From positions 1,302,001 through 1,366,000 of the forward strand of contig NZ_CP061171.1 in the NCBI RefSeq assembly GCF_014692875.1: a stretch of DNA of 64,000 nt. The letters are read 5' to 3'. This stretch comes from Pedobacter riviphilus (GTDB taxonomy: Bacteria; Bacteroidota; Bacteroidia; Sphingobacteriales; Sphingobacteriaceae). The notes beneath the pieces were generated by a model that did no database searches, had not been told where the DNA came from, and was given only the letters and a program-made list of their open reading frames with translations. Shown here one piece after another: positions 36,722-45,751 of this stretch (the stretch's first letter is position 1; each line of letters begins with the position of its first letter). The translations under genes and the position numbers were made by a program.

Positions 36722-38533
36722 ATGAAACGTAGCCTAAATCTGTTCTTATTGTGCTTAATGGCACTATCTGCTCTTGCTCAGTCGAAAAAACAAAAAACAG
36801 TAGATCCTTTAAAAGGGATTGATACATTATTAAACAGGATATTGAAAGATCAGCAGGTGGCTGGTTTTGCGGTAGCTGTGGTAAAGGGCGATCAGGTAAT
36901 CTACAGTAAGGGTTTCGGTTATCGTGATGTGGAAAATAAAAAACCGGTAACCCCAAATACGCTTTTTGCCATTGGTTCGAGTACAAAAGCCTTTACGTCA
37001 GGTCTTGTTGGTTTGTTGCAAAAAGAGGGAAAGCTTTCTTATGATGGTATTGCAACCTCTTATTTGCCTCAGTTAAAGTTTTATAATGATAATATGAACA
37101 ACCAGATTACTGTGCGCGATATGATGTGCCACCGCACAGGTTTATCGCGTTATGATCTGTCGTGGTTTATATTTAATACTTCCAACCGCGATAGTATTAT
37201 ACAAAGGGTGCGATATATGGAACCGACTGCTGCTGTGCGTGAAAAATGGCAGTATAATAATTTTATGTTTTTGGCACAGGGCATGATTGTTGAAAAACTG
37301 ACCGGAAAAACATGGGAGCAGAATATTAAAGAAAAGTTTTTTGATCCTTTGGAGATGAACCATTCCAATACCAATATTTTTGAGTTTGAAAAAGATAGCG
37401 AAGCTTCGTTGCCCTACACGATAAACAATAAAGGCGCTATCGAAAAGATTGATTATTTCAATATTGACGGAATGGGGCCTGCCGGAAGTATAAACAGCAG
37501 TGTAAACGATATGACGCACTGGTTAAAAGTGTGGATCAGCGGCGGATCTTATAAGGGGAAAGAGATTCTGCCTACTTCTTATATAAGAGAGGCTGCAAGT
37601 TCTCAAATGGTAATGGGGAGTGCTTTACCCGAAAAGGATAAGGATATTTACCTGTCTACCTATGGTTTTGGCTGGATGATCAGTTCATACCGTGGGCACT
37701 ATATGGTAGAGCATGGCGGTAATATCAATGGTTTTTCGGCAAGTGTATCCTTTTTTCCGACCGACAATTTGGGTATTGTGGTGTTAACCAATCAAAATAC
37801 CTCAAGTGTTCCGGAAATCGTATACAGTAGTATTGCAGACAGGATGTTAGGACTGAAAAATATCGATTGGAACGGTAGGACCAACAAAGAAAAAACTGCG
37901 GCGAAAGAAAGGGAGAAGGCTGTGAAAAAAACGGTTGAAAATGCAAAAGTTTTAAACACCAAACCTTCACATCCCTTAAAAGATTATGATGGTTTGTTTG
38001 ATAATCCTGCTTATGGTGTAATTAATGTAACGTTCAAAAATGATTCACTTATTGCCCTGATGGGTAAAGAGAAACTTTTGCTTAGGCACTATCATTACGA
38101 TGTGTTTAGCATTAGTGGTATAGATAAAAACGGTAAAATTGACACAGCAGAAAGTGATCTGCGTTTTAACTTTATTAGCGGGCAGGATGGCAAGATAGAG
38201 GGGATTAGTATTCCGCTCGAACGGGGAATGAAACCTACTGTGTTTGCGTACAGGGCAAGGGCAGTTGAATTAAGCGCAACAAGTTTAGCTGGTTACATTG
38301 GCAACTATGGGGAGAATGGAATGAGTAAAGTTTATTTAAAAGGTAAAGTTTTATTTGTTTCGGTACCTGGCCAGCCAGAGTATGAAACCATTTCTGTAGG
38401 AAACGATACTTTTAACTTTAAAAATCTGAAAGGATTTAGCCTAAAGTTTGAAAAGAAAGAAGGAACAGAAAAGGTTATATCTGTTTCGTTTATCCAACCT
38501 AATGGAACATTTAAACAAGTAAGAAAAGATTAA
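36722..38533 (+). CDS. Serine hydrolase, class C beta-lactamase-like, with C-terminal DUF3471-type region
   Basis: A 603-residue exported hydrolase of the beta-lactamase/transpeptidase fold. A signal peptide ends near residue 20 (LSALAQ). The active-site SxxK is Ser86-x-x-Lys89 in GSSTKAF, the YxN motif is in WQYNNF near 178, and the HGG motif is in VEHGGNINGF near 332. Residues from about 400 to the end form extra beta-rich domains like the DUF3471 tails in Bacteroidota homologues. Such proteins are often peptidases or esterases rather than antibiotic resistance enzymes. It stands alone. Confidence 0.88.
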   Translation: MKRSLNLFLLCLMALSALAQSKKQKTVDPLKGIDTLLNRILKDQQVAGFAVAVVKGDQVIYSKGFGYRDVENKKPVTPNTLFAIGSSTKAFTSGLVGLLQKEGKLSYDGIATSYLPQLKFYNDNMNNQITVRDMMCHRTGLSRYDLSWFIFNTSNRDSIIQRVRYMEPTAAVREKWQYNNFMFLAQGMIVEKLTGKTWEQNIKEKFFDPLEMNHSNTNIFEFEKDSEASLPYTINNKGAIEKIDYFNIDGMGPAGSINSSVNDMTHWLKVWISGGSYKGKEILPTSYIREAASSQMVMGSALPEKDKDIYLSTYGFGWMISSYRGHYMVEHGGNINGFSASVSFFPTDNLGIVVLTNQNTSSVPEIVYSSIADRMLGLKNIDWNGRTNKEKTAAKEREKAVKKTVENAKVLNTKPSHPLKDYDGLFDNPAYGVINVTFKNDSLIALMGKEKLLLRHYHYDVFSISGIDKNGKIDTAESDLRFNFISGQDGKIEGISIPLERGMKPTVFAYRARAVELSATSLAGYIGNYGENGMSKVYLKGKVLFVSVPGQPEYETISVGNDTFNFKNLKGFSLKFEKKEGTEKVISVSFIQPNGTFKQVRKD

Positions 38534-38773
38534 ATAGCCTGATTTGACAAGTAACCGCTTGAATGTTTATGTGTTTTTTTAGCTGGCGTAAAAGTAATTA
38601 GCTAAATTTTTATTGTTACGGATGGTAATATCCTATAACTTATAAATGATGATTTCTTTGGTTTTGTTTATTACTTATGTTGAAAAAACGCTTTTTTCTG
38701 ATTTTTTTATGCGTGCTAAAAATATTTTTGAGGTTAGTAAATGTGTAAAGATGGAGGGTATTAACTTTACAAA

Positions 38774-39264
38774 ATGAAAAAAATAGGATTAATTTCTGAT
38801 ACCCATGGTTTTTTGGATGAAGCGGTTTTTAAACACTTCGATGGAGTGGATGAGATTTGGCATGCCGGCGATTTTGGACCCGATGTTGCCGAACCTTTGG
38901 CAGCATTTAAACCTTTGCGCGGGGTATTCGGAAATATAGATGACGCAGCGATCAGATCTGAATTCCCGAACAAAATCGATTTAGCTGCGAAAGGGTTGAT
39001 GTTTGGATGACGCATATAGGTGGATATCCAGGAAGATATTCATCTTATGTGAAGCCAGAAATATACACTAACCCTCCGAAATTATTTATTACCGGGCACT
39101 CGCATATTTTGAAAGTGATGTATGACGATAAAATAAAATGTTTGCATATAAACCCTGGTGCAGCGGGAAAACATGGCTGGCACAAGGTGAGAACCTTGGT
39201 TAGATTTTGCATTACTGATGAAAATATTCATACCTTAGAGGTCATAGAATTATCAGGTAGATAA
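38774..39264 (+). pseudogene. Metallophosphoesterase, YfcE/MJ0936 type, interrupted by a frameshift
   Basis: The two halves together give about 164 residues, the usual size of YfcE-type phosphodiesterases. The first half shows the metal motifs GLISDTHG, IWHAGDFGP and GVFGNID; the second shows MTHIGGYPGR, ITGHSH and INPGAAG, which complete the calcineurin-like metal site. The first frame stops at 39010, and the second is read one base back, starting from GTT-TGG at about 39000. Adding one G to the run at 38993-38995 gives a continuous KGVDVWMTHIGG. So the gene is one single-base loss away from intact. Family assignment is sound; the exact substrate is unknown. Confidence 0.88.
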
Positions 39265-39283
39265 TGTAAAATATACACTAAGT

Positions 39284-40363
39284 ATGGTTTGTGGCGTAAA
39301 AACACTAGGGCAATTTATTATAGAAAAACAAGCAGATTTCCCTTATGCTAAAGGAGAACTTTCGAGGTTATTGAGGGACATTGGTATTGCTGCAAAAATT
39401 GTAAACCGGGAAATTAATAAAGCTGGCCTGGTTGATATTTTAGGCGATATGGGAACCACCAATATTCAGGGCGAAGAACAAAAGAAGTTAGATGTTTATG
39501 CCGATGAACAGTTTATTGCAGCTTTAACCAGTGGTGGCGAATGCTGCATTGTGGCAACTGAAGAAGAAGACGAAATTATCCATATCGAATCGCCGGTATC
39601 TCAAAATGCAAAATACATTGTCTGCATCGATCCTTTAGACGGTTCATCTAATACTGATGTGAATGTTGCGGTAGGAACTATTTTTTCTATTTACAGGCGA
39701 AAGTCAGTAGAAGGCCGGGCCAGCTTGGCTGATGTGCTGCAAAAAGGCACAGAACAGGTTGCGGCTGGCTATATCATTTATGGTTCGTCTACTATGCTTG
39801 TTTACACTACAGGCAAGGGAGTGAACGGTTTTACGCTCGATCCATCGATCGGTGAGTTCTGTCTTTCGCACCCACAGATGAAAATTCCTGAAACCGGTTA
39901 TATGTACTCTGTAAACGAAGGGAATTATGTACATTTTCCGGATGGGGTAAAAAAATACATTAAATATTGCCAGGTAGAGGATGAGGCTACCAAACGCCCA
40001 TATACCTCGCGTTATATTGGCTCAATGGTAGGCGATATTCACCGCAATTTAATTAAAGGTGGTATTTATATTTATCCAACAACTGCGCGCTCACCAAATG
40101 GAAAATTACGTTTGTTATATGAATGTAACCCAATGGCCTTTATTATAGAGCAGGCAGGGGGGAAGGCCAGTACGGGGTTCGATCGTATATTGGATATTCA
40201 GCCAACCGAATTGCACCAAAGGGTGCCGGTATTTATCGGGTCGAGAAATATGGTAGAAAAAGCTGAAGAAATGATGCTTTTATATACGGCCAAATCAATT
40301 TCGCTCGAAGCTAAAGCAGAAAATACGCTGCAGGATTTGGGTGTAGTTGGTGGAGTTGATTAA
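39284..40363 (+). CDS. fbp: Fructose-1,6-bisphosphatase, class 1
   Basis: This gluconeogenic enzyme removes the C1 phosphate from fructose 1,6-bisphosphate. The 359-residue protein has [18 protein letters not shown] at the N-terminus, a metal-binding Glu pair in IVATEEED near 88, the signature [25 protein letters not shown] near 113-137, and the active-site [15 protein letters not shown] near 272. It starts 17 bases after the phosphoesterase gene, so the two may be co-transcribed. Its stop overlaps that of the convergent rnhA gene by four bases. Confidence 0.95.
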   Translation: MVCGVKTLGQFIIEKQADFPYAKGELSRLLRDIGIAAKIVNREINKAGLVDILGDMGTTNIQGEEQKKLDVYADEQFIAALTSGGECCIVATEEEDEIIHIESPVSQNAKYIVCIDPLDGSSNTDVNVAVGTIFSIYRRKSVEGRASLADVLQKGTEQVAAGYIIYGSSTMLVYTTGKGVNGFTLDPSIGEFCLSHPQMKIPETGYMYSVNEGNYVHFPDGVKKYIKYCQVEDEATKRPYTSRYIGSMVGDIHRNLIKGGIYIYPTTARSPNGKLRLLYECNPMAFIIEQAGGKASTGFDRILDIQPTELHQRVPVFIGSRNMVEKAEEMMLLYTAKSISLEAKAENTLQDLGVVGGVD

Positions 40364-40827
40364 ACTCCTTTAGCTCTTTCTACTTCAAATACGGTATCTA
40401 TAGCAAGATTCTGTTTGTCTTGCGAGGCAAAAACCGCTAAACGGTCGCAACGCTCATTCTCCGGATGGTCGTTGTGGCCTTTAATCCAAACGAATTTCAC
40501 TTTGTGAAGTTTGTACAGTTCAAGGAATCTCAGCCACAGGTCTTTGTTTTTTTTATCCTTAAAATTTTTGGTTACCCAGCCGAAAACCCATTTCTTCTCT
40601 ACTGCATCTACTACATATTTCGAATCGGAATAAACGGTTACCTGTTGGTTTAAGCTTTTTAATGCTTCTAATCCTTTTATTACAGCCAATAGTTCCATAC
40701 GGTTATTAGTGGTCATTCTAAAGCCACCGCTTAATTCCTTGTAATGTTGTCCTGCCCTTAAAATTGTACCCCAACCGCCTGGTCCGGGGTTTCCGCTAGC
40801 TGCTCCGTCTGTATAAATTTCGATCAT
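40360..40827 (-). CDS. rnhA: Ribonuclease HI
   Basis: This enzyme cleaves the RNA strand of RNA-DNA hybrids. The 155-residue length is typical. The four catalytic acids are visible: Asp7 in [17 protein letters not shown], Glu in [15 protein letters not shown] near 45, Asp in [11 protein letters not shown] near 67, and a late Asp in ERCDRLAV near 131, preceded by the GHNDHPENE histidine loop. It is convergent with fbp and overlaps it by four bases. Confidence 0.96.
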   Translation of the reverse strand: MIEIYTDGAASGNPGPGGWGTILRAGQHYKELSGGFRMTTNNRMELLAVIKGLEALKSLNQQVTVYSDSKYVVDAVEKKWVFGWVTKNFKDKKNKDLWLRFLELYKLHKVKFVWIKGHNDHPENERCDRLAVFASQDKQNLAIDTVFEVERAKGV

Positions 40828-40955
40828 AAACGCTGTAAAGTTATGTTTTTAGGTTTAAAATTGCTTGTTTTATCTACATCTCGAATTTTGTTTCAATTTC
40901 AAATAATTGAATGTTAAGGAATTAAAAATTTGTTGTAAAAACTTTGAAAAAAATA

Positions 40956-40986
40956 TTTGCAGGAAATATTAAAAGTCGTACTTTTG
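40956..40986 (+). promoter_or_regulatory. Promoter of tRNA-His
   Basis: TTTG at 40956-40959, a 19-base spacer, then TACTTTTG at 40979-40986. The start point would fall about 7 bases later, just before the tRNA. Confidence 0.75.
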
Positions 40987-41001
40987 TGACATCAAAAAAA
41001 C

Positions 41002-41079
41002 GGTGGCTGTAGCTCAGTTGGTTAGAGTATTGGTTTGTGGTGCCGAGGGTCGTGGGTTCGAGCCCCATCAGCCACCCCA
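41002..41079 (+). tRNA. tRNA-His (anticodon GTG)
   Basis: A full cloverleaf is visible. The acceptor stem GTGGCTG pairs with CAGCCAC, preceded by G-1 at 41002, which pairs with C73 as required in tRNA-His. The D arm is AGCTCAGTTGGTTAGAG, the anticodon loop TTGTGGT gives GTG, and the T arm is GTGGGTTCGAGCCCCAT. CCA is encoded at 41077-41079. Confidence 0.95.
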
Positions 41080-41080
41080 G

Positions 41081-41122
41081 TGGGGCAAAGATTTTTTCGA
41101 AGATTTTTGCCCCATTTTTTTT
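41081..41122 (+). terminator. Terminator after tRNA-His
   Basis: TGGGGCAAA pairs with TTTGCCCCA, followed by eight T. The hairpin overlaps the 3' tail of the recombinase remnant encoded on the other strand. Confidence 0.7.
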
Positions 41123-41383
41123 GCTCCTAATTCTTTGTTTTTCAGATAGATATGCTCGGCAACTTCATTGGCTAAAAGTGTTCGATATCAGTCTCCATCG
41201 TATTCCATTTTTTCAGGAAAAAGCGTACCTATCAAGTATCTCTTCTCTTCTACACTAGAATTTTCATAAAAAAGATCTAATTGCTTTAAATTGTTAATAG
41301 CGCACTCTGCTACAGGTTTAATGTTTAAAATTTCTTTATTCTTCGTGTTTATTAAGACCCCAGAAAGATTGCTAAAACATCAG
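41081..41383 (-). pseudogene. Remnant of a serine recombinase C-terminus (left copy of a ~140-bp direct repeat)
   Basis: On the minus strand, in one frame from about 41373, the sequence reads LSGVLINTKNKEILN, then KQLDLFYENSSVEEKRYLIG and LFPEKMEYDGD, ending at a TGA. Beyond it the same frame reads YRTLLANEVAEHIYLKNKELG. This is the pattern of the C-terminal end of resolvase/invertase-type recombinases in Bacteroidota. No catalytic domain is present, and stops interrupt it, so it is a relic. Bases 41081-41222 recur at 57401-57540, with 55 bases identical (41168-41222). It touches tRNA-His. Recombinase identity is from motif memory, not a search. Confidence 0.6.
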
Positions 41384-41635
41384 TCATTTTGGAGAAGAGT
41401 ATGCTCAGGATATTGAAATAAAAAATCTATATATACCGATGACGTAGTAAGTATAAACATCGTTGGAAAATATATCTGCATTTTACATACAAATAAAGAT
41501 AGCCAACGGATGCTGCTTTTTGATTCTATAGCTATTGACGACGTGGCTGTGGTTGAGACTTTTTGATTGAAATTATTCAATAAAGCTATGTGAAAAAGAG
41601 TTTCTGTTTTTTAATATGCTTTACCCTTGGTTAAA
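41384..41635. other. Spacer between recombinase remnant and AraC regulator
   Basis: No intact gene. On the plus strand 41457-41565 reads like a protein tail (VGKYICILHTNKDSQRM, FDSIAIDDVAVVETF) without a start, possibly a second gene relic. The identity is unknown. Confidence 0.3.
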
Positions 41636-42502
41636 TTAAATACTGAGGTTCTTTTTAAAATCTGATGGGCTGATTTTAATAAAACGTTTAAAGTTTCGGT
41701 TAAAGTTGGTGAGGTTATTGAAGCCGCTTTGAAAGCAGATCTGTGAAATGGACAAGTGATCGTTATATAGCAGTTTACAGGCATGACCGATCCTTATTTC
41801 GTTTACAAAATGCGTAAAGGTTTTTTGGGTTCTACCTTTAAAGTATTTGCAAAATGCCGTAACGGTCATGTTTGATAATGCTGCAGCTTTTTCAAGCGTA
41901 AGGTCCTCCGTAAAATTATTCATTATATAATTGTAGATCTTGTCTATGCGTTGTACATCCTTTTGATTATAAGGGTTGCTATATCCTATACTTGAAAGAC
42001 ATTTATATTCCTTGGTTTCCGATAGCAGTTCTAGTATTGTAAGTAAGTGTATGATTTTTTTTAGTCCGCTGCTAAGGAGTAATTCGTTCAATATTTTTAC
42101 CACCTGCTTATGTGAGGTTCCTGATATATGTATACCTCTGTTAATGTCTTTAATCAGTTCGTTGAATTTAGTGGCCTCATTGGAATTTAAAAAATTATCA
42201 TTTAACCAGTCCAGCCTGAAATAGGTGACGATCGCTCTTACCTCTTTTGTCGATTCAGGAAGGTAATACTCTTTATCATTATACATTACATGAGGCAGAT
42301 TGGGTCCCATGATTACCAAGTCACCTTTAACAAAGTTTTCAATGCTGTCCCCAACGATTCTTCTGCCATTGCCTTTGTTAATCAGTACCATTTCGTATTC
42401 GTTGTGAAAATGCAATGGGTTACTGAGATTTTTGACATTCACCTCTTTCACAAAGATGGTATGCTGTAGGACTGTTTTCGTTTCGATCAGGAGTGGCTGC
42501 AT
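41636..42502 (-). CDS. AraC family transcriptional regulator
   Basis: A 288-residue regulator with an N-terminal cupin-like sensing domain (LHFHNEYEMVLINKGNGRR near 30-50; VIMGPNLPHVMYND) and two C-terminal helix-turn-helix motifs (LTLEKAAALSNMTVTAFCKYF and LSISQICFQSGFNNLTNFNR, the second being the AraC signature). It is divergent from the SusC gene across a 175-base gap, so it very likely controls that locus in response to the imported sugar. Direct binding sites could not be identified by eye. Confidence 0.9.
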   Translation of the reverse strand: MQPLLIETKTVLQHTIFVKEVNVKNLSNPLHFHNEYEMVLINKGNGRRIVGDSIENFVKGDLVIMGPNLPHVMYNDKEYYLPESTKEVRAIVTYFRLDWLNDNFLNSNEATKFNELIKDINRGIHISGTSHKQVVKILNELLLSSGLKKIIHLLTILELLSETKEYKCLSSIGYSNPYNQKDVQRIDKIYNYIMNNFTEDLTLEKAAALSNMTVTAFCKYFKGRTQKTFTHFVNEIRIGHACKLLYNDHLSISQICFQSGFNNLTNFNRNFKRFIKISPSDFKKNLSI

Positions 42503-42677
42503 AACCTAAATTTGGCAATTTTATTTTGATATACCAAAATAATGGATAATATGGTGTCAGTTTCTGACAATGTAGGTAGAGTTAGTGGTTCTTAGAGATG
42601 ATAACTTTAAACATCTGTTCATTAGGTTATATAGAGATATAGGCCGGACAATCAACTATAACTAAAAACCAAACATT

Positions 42678-45600
42678 ATGATTCATTTACGTTTACTATT
42701 ATTTTCCGTTTTTCTTACCTGCAGCATTGTTCAGGCTCAGGTAAAGATCATCACGGGGAGGGTGTTGGATAAAACTAGCAATACACCAATACCAGGTGTC
42801 TCCATTGTTGTTAAGGGGACGAAAACAATAACCCAATCTGATGCCAAGGGGAATTTCACCATTGCTCCCGGATCAATTCAGTCACCCGTATTAGTATTTA
42901 GCTATGTAGGCTATGATAATCAGGAAGTTGAGATAGGGAATAGGGCAGAAGTGGATGTTTATCTAACAGAAGCAAACAAAGGCCTGAATGAGGTAGTTGT
43001 AGTAGGTTACGGCACCCAGAAAAAGGTTAATCTTTCGGGAGCGGTAAACACAGTAAATACAAAAACGCTTGTTAACAGGCCGGTAACCTCTTTAACAAAT
43101 GCTTTACAGGGTGTTGTACCAGGCGTAGCCATTAAATCTTCTCCAGGCGATTTAGGAAGCGACTTAGGTAGCATTAATGTACGGGGACGTGCAAATTTAG
43201 GGTCATCTTCTCCATTATTTGTAGTTGATGGTGTGGTAGTTACACAAGGAGATTTTGCCCGTATCAACCCTAATGATGTGGCCGCAATTTCGGTATTAAA
43301 AGATGCTTCTGCATCTTCAATATATGGTGCCAGGGCAGCTAACGGTGTAATTCTTGTAACAACCAAAAAAGGAAATGGTGCGCCAGCAATTAGTTATAAC
43401 GCGTACTACGGTAGACAATCGGCCACTTATCTGCCTGATTATACCAATGCTTATAATTATGCCATTTTACGCAATGAAGCAGAAACCAATTTGGGCAGAA
43501 CACCACTTTATGATGCAACAGCTTTACAAGCAATACAAAGCCAATCCAATCCGGATCTTTATCCTAATACCGATTGGTATGCGTTAATCTTACGTAAAAG
43601 TGCGCCAATGATGGAACACCAGTTAAGTGTATCTGGAGGTGAAAAAACAAAGTATTATTTAAGTGGAACCTATTTTGACCAAAACTCCTTAATTCCGGGC
43701 AAAGATTTAAAACGCTACTCGTTAAGGGCTAATACGGAAACCCAAATTAGCGATAAATTTAAAGTCGGCAGTAATTTATCATTTATCAGGGATGGATATA
43801 GTAATGATAATTTAGAAATAGGTTTTACCGGTATTGGTAGATCTATTCCGCTATCTGTAGCTAAACAAAGTAATGGCGAGTGGGGTAGCGTAACCGCTGG
43901 AAAAGAAAATGCGACCATAGCTGGTCAAAATCCATTACGTTTATTGCAAGATGGTGGTCGAACAAACTACAACACCAATCGTTTTATCGGTAATTTAAAT
44001 GGAACCTACACACCAGTTAAAGGTTTGGATATCTCTGGTTTGTTTTCTTACAATGCATATAACTACTTCAATAGTTCTTTTGTCAATACCATAGACCCTG
44101 TTACAGGATTTATTACCAAAAAATCTTTAGGGAGTACTGCTGTATTAACCAACCAGTTAACTGAAGCATGGCAAAGCACCTCAAATATATTATCTCAGGC
44201 TACAGCCAGTTACGAAAAAAATATAGACAAACATTATTTTAAGGTTTTGGCTGGAGCATCTTACGAAAAGGCACAAAAAAGAACTTTGAGGATTATTCGT
44301 AAAGGTTTTCCAAATAACGACCTGAATGCTATTAATGCCGGTTCTACGCTTCCCGCAAATACAACAGCATTTAATGATTTAGGTGATAATGTAGCTGGAG
44401 TGGGAGAAAGTGCATTGGCATCTGTATTCGCGCGTGTAAATTATGCTTATGCTGATAAATATTTGTTTGAAGCGAGTGCGAGAAACGATGCTTCATCAAG
44501 ATTTGCTCCTGGTCATCGTGCTGCGTGGTATCCATCAGCGTCGGTAGCCTGGCGGATATCGCAAGAAGATTTTATGAAAAATCTTACTGCTGTTAATGAA
44601 TTAAAATTACGTTTATCAGCAGGTAAGCTGGGTAATATTAACAACGTAGGCAATTATGATTTTTATGATGGGTTAAATGTCGGTAGTACAGTAATTTTGG
44701 ATCAATCGAAACAAGATGGGGTAACACCTGGTAAATTGGCAAACCCATTATTAAGCTGGGAAAAACTAACCACCTATAATGCCGGTCTAGATGCAACTTT
44801 ATTTAAATCGCTTACCTTGCAGTTAGACGTATTTAGCCGCATTACCAAAGATATTTTATTGCCAGATCCAAATATTCCGGCTGAAGCAGGTTTAGGGGAT
44901 GGAGAATCGCCATCTGTAAATTTAGGCCAAGTTAAAAACAACGGATTTGAACTTTCGTTGAACTACAACGGAAAAATAAACGATTTTGGCTATTCTATAG
45001 GCGGTAACGTAAGTAAAATATGGAATAAAGTAACCGATTTGGGTGGTGCAAATGAAACCGCTCCAAGCGGTTATTACATTAACAGGATCGGCCAACCGGT
45101 AGGTTCATTCTACATGTGGCAGGCTGAGGGCTTATTTGTTAACCAGGCCGATATAAATAGCCATGCAAAACAAGCCAATAACCCAAAACCGGGAGATATC
45201 CGATACAAAGATCAGGACGGTAATGGCGTAATAGATGGTAACGATAGAGTAATTAACGGTAATGATGTACCATACTTTACCTATGGTTTAAATCTGTCGG
45301 CCAATTACAAAGGTTTTGATTTCAGTGTATTAACGCAAGGGGTGAGCAATGTAAAAGTTTACTTGGAAGCTGAGGCTTCACAAGCCTTTTTTAATGGCGC
45401 AGGTGTTAAAAATTATGTTTTAGACAGGTGGACAGTGAGTAACCCTGATCCTAATGCGGCATACCCAAGGGTAACCAACGATACCCAGAACTTTGGCATG
45501 TCTAGTTTTTGGCTGTTCGATGCTTCATACTTTAGGGTAAAAGCAATTACTTTAGGCTATACCATTCCTCAGAATATATTGGATAAAGCGAAAATCAAAG

Positions 45601-45746
45601 GATTAAGAATTTATGCATCTAGTAATAATCCTTTTACCATTCGTGGTGATAAAAGGTTAAAAGATTTTGATCCTGAAGCTCCTTCAGCTAGATCTGCATA
45701 CCCGTCTTTAAAAACATTTTCTGTCGGCTTAAATTTAACTCTATAA
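42678..45746 (+). CDS. SusC/RagA family TonB-linked outer membrane protein
   Basis: A 1022-residue outer membrane transporter. A signal peptide ends near residue 20 (SIVQAQ). A carboxypeptidase-like domain follows (GRVLDKTSNTPIPGVSIVVKG, near 26-46), then the SusC-type motif LNEVVVVGYGTQKKVNLSGAV near 97-117, and a plug with the SusC signature NVRGRANLGSSSPLFVVDGV and LKDASASSIYGARAANGVI. The barrel ends in KTFSVGLNLTL. It forms a lidded pore with the SusD gene that starts 5 bases downstream and imports a glycan fragment. It heads the locus controlled by the divergent AraC gene. Confidence 0.95.
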   Translation: MIHLRLLLFSVFLTCSIVQAQVKIITGRVLDKTSNTPIPGVSIVVKGTKTITQSDAKGNFTIAPGSIQSPVLVFSYVGYDNQEVEIGNRAEVDVYLTEANKGLNEVVVVGYGTQKKVNLSGAVNTVNTKTLVNRPVTSLTNALQGVVPGVAIKSSPGDLGSDLGSINVRGRANLGSSSPLFVVDGVVVTQGDFARINPNDVAAISVLKDASASSIYGARAANGVILVTTKKGNGAPAISYNAYYGRQSATYLPDYTNAYNYAILRNEAETNLGRTPLYDATALQAIQSQSNPDLYPNTDWYALILRKSAPMMEHQLSVSGGEKTKYYLSGTYFDQNSLIPGKDLKRYSLRANTETQISDKFKVGSNLSFIRDGYSNDNLEIGFTGIGRSIPLSVAKQSNGEWGSVTAGKENATIAGQNPLRLLQDGGRTNYNTNRFIGNLNGTYTPVKGLDISGLFSYNAYNYFNSSFVNTIDPVTGFITKKSLGSTAVLTNQLTEAWQSTSNILSQATASYEKNIDKHYFKVLAGASYEKAQKRTLRIIRKGFPNNDLNAINAGSTLPANTTAFNDLGDNVAGVGESALASVFARVNYAYADKYLFEASARNDASSRFAPGHRAAWYPSASVAWRISQEDFMKNLTAVNELKLRLSAGKLGNINNVGNYDFYDGLNVGSTVILDQSKQDGVTPGKLANPLLSWEKLTTYNAGLDATLFKSLTLQLDVFSRITKDILLPDPNIPAEAGLGDGESPSVNLGQVKNNGFELSLNYNGKINDFGYSIGGNVSKIWNKVTDLGGANETAPSGYYINRIGQPVGSFYMWQAEGLFVNQADINSHAKQANNPKPGDIRYKDQDGNGVIDGNDRVINGNDVPYFTYGLNLSANYKGFDFSVLTQGVSNVKVYLEAEASQAFFNGAGVKNYVLDRWTVSNPDPNAAYPRVTNDTQNFGMSSFWLFDASYFRVKAITLGYTIPQNILDKAKIKGLRIYASSNNPFTIRGDKRLKDFDPEAPSARSAYPSLKTFSVGLNLTL

Positions 45747-45751
45747 TCATC

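Noticed and set aside
36722..38533. Antibiotic-resistance beta-lactamase
   Set aside because: The SxxK, YxN and HGG motifs fit class C fold, but the long C-terminal tail and lack of resistance context fit a general esterase/peptidase family.
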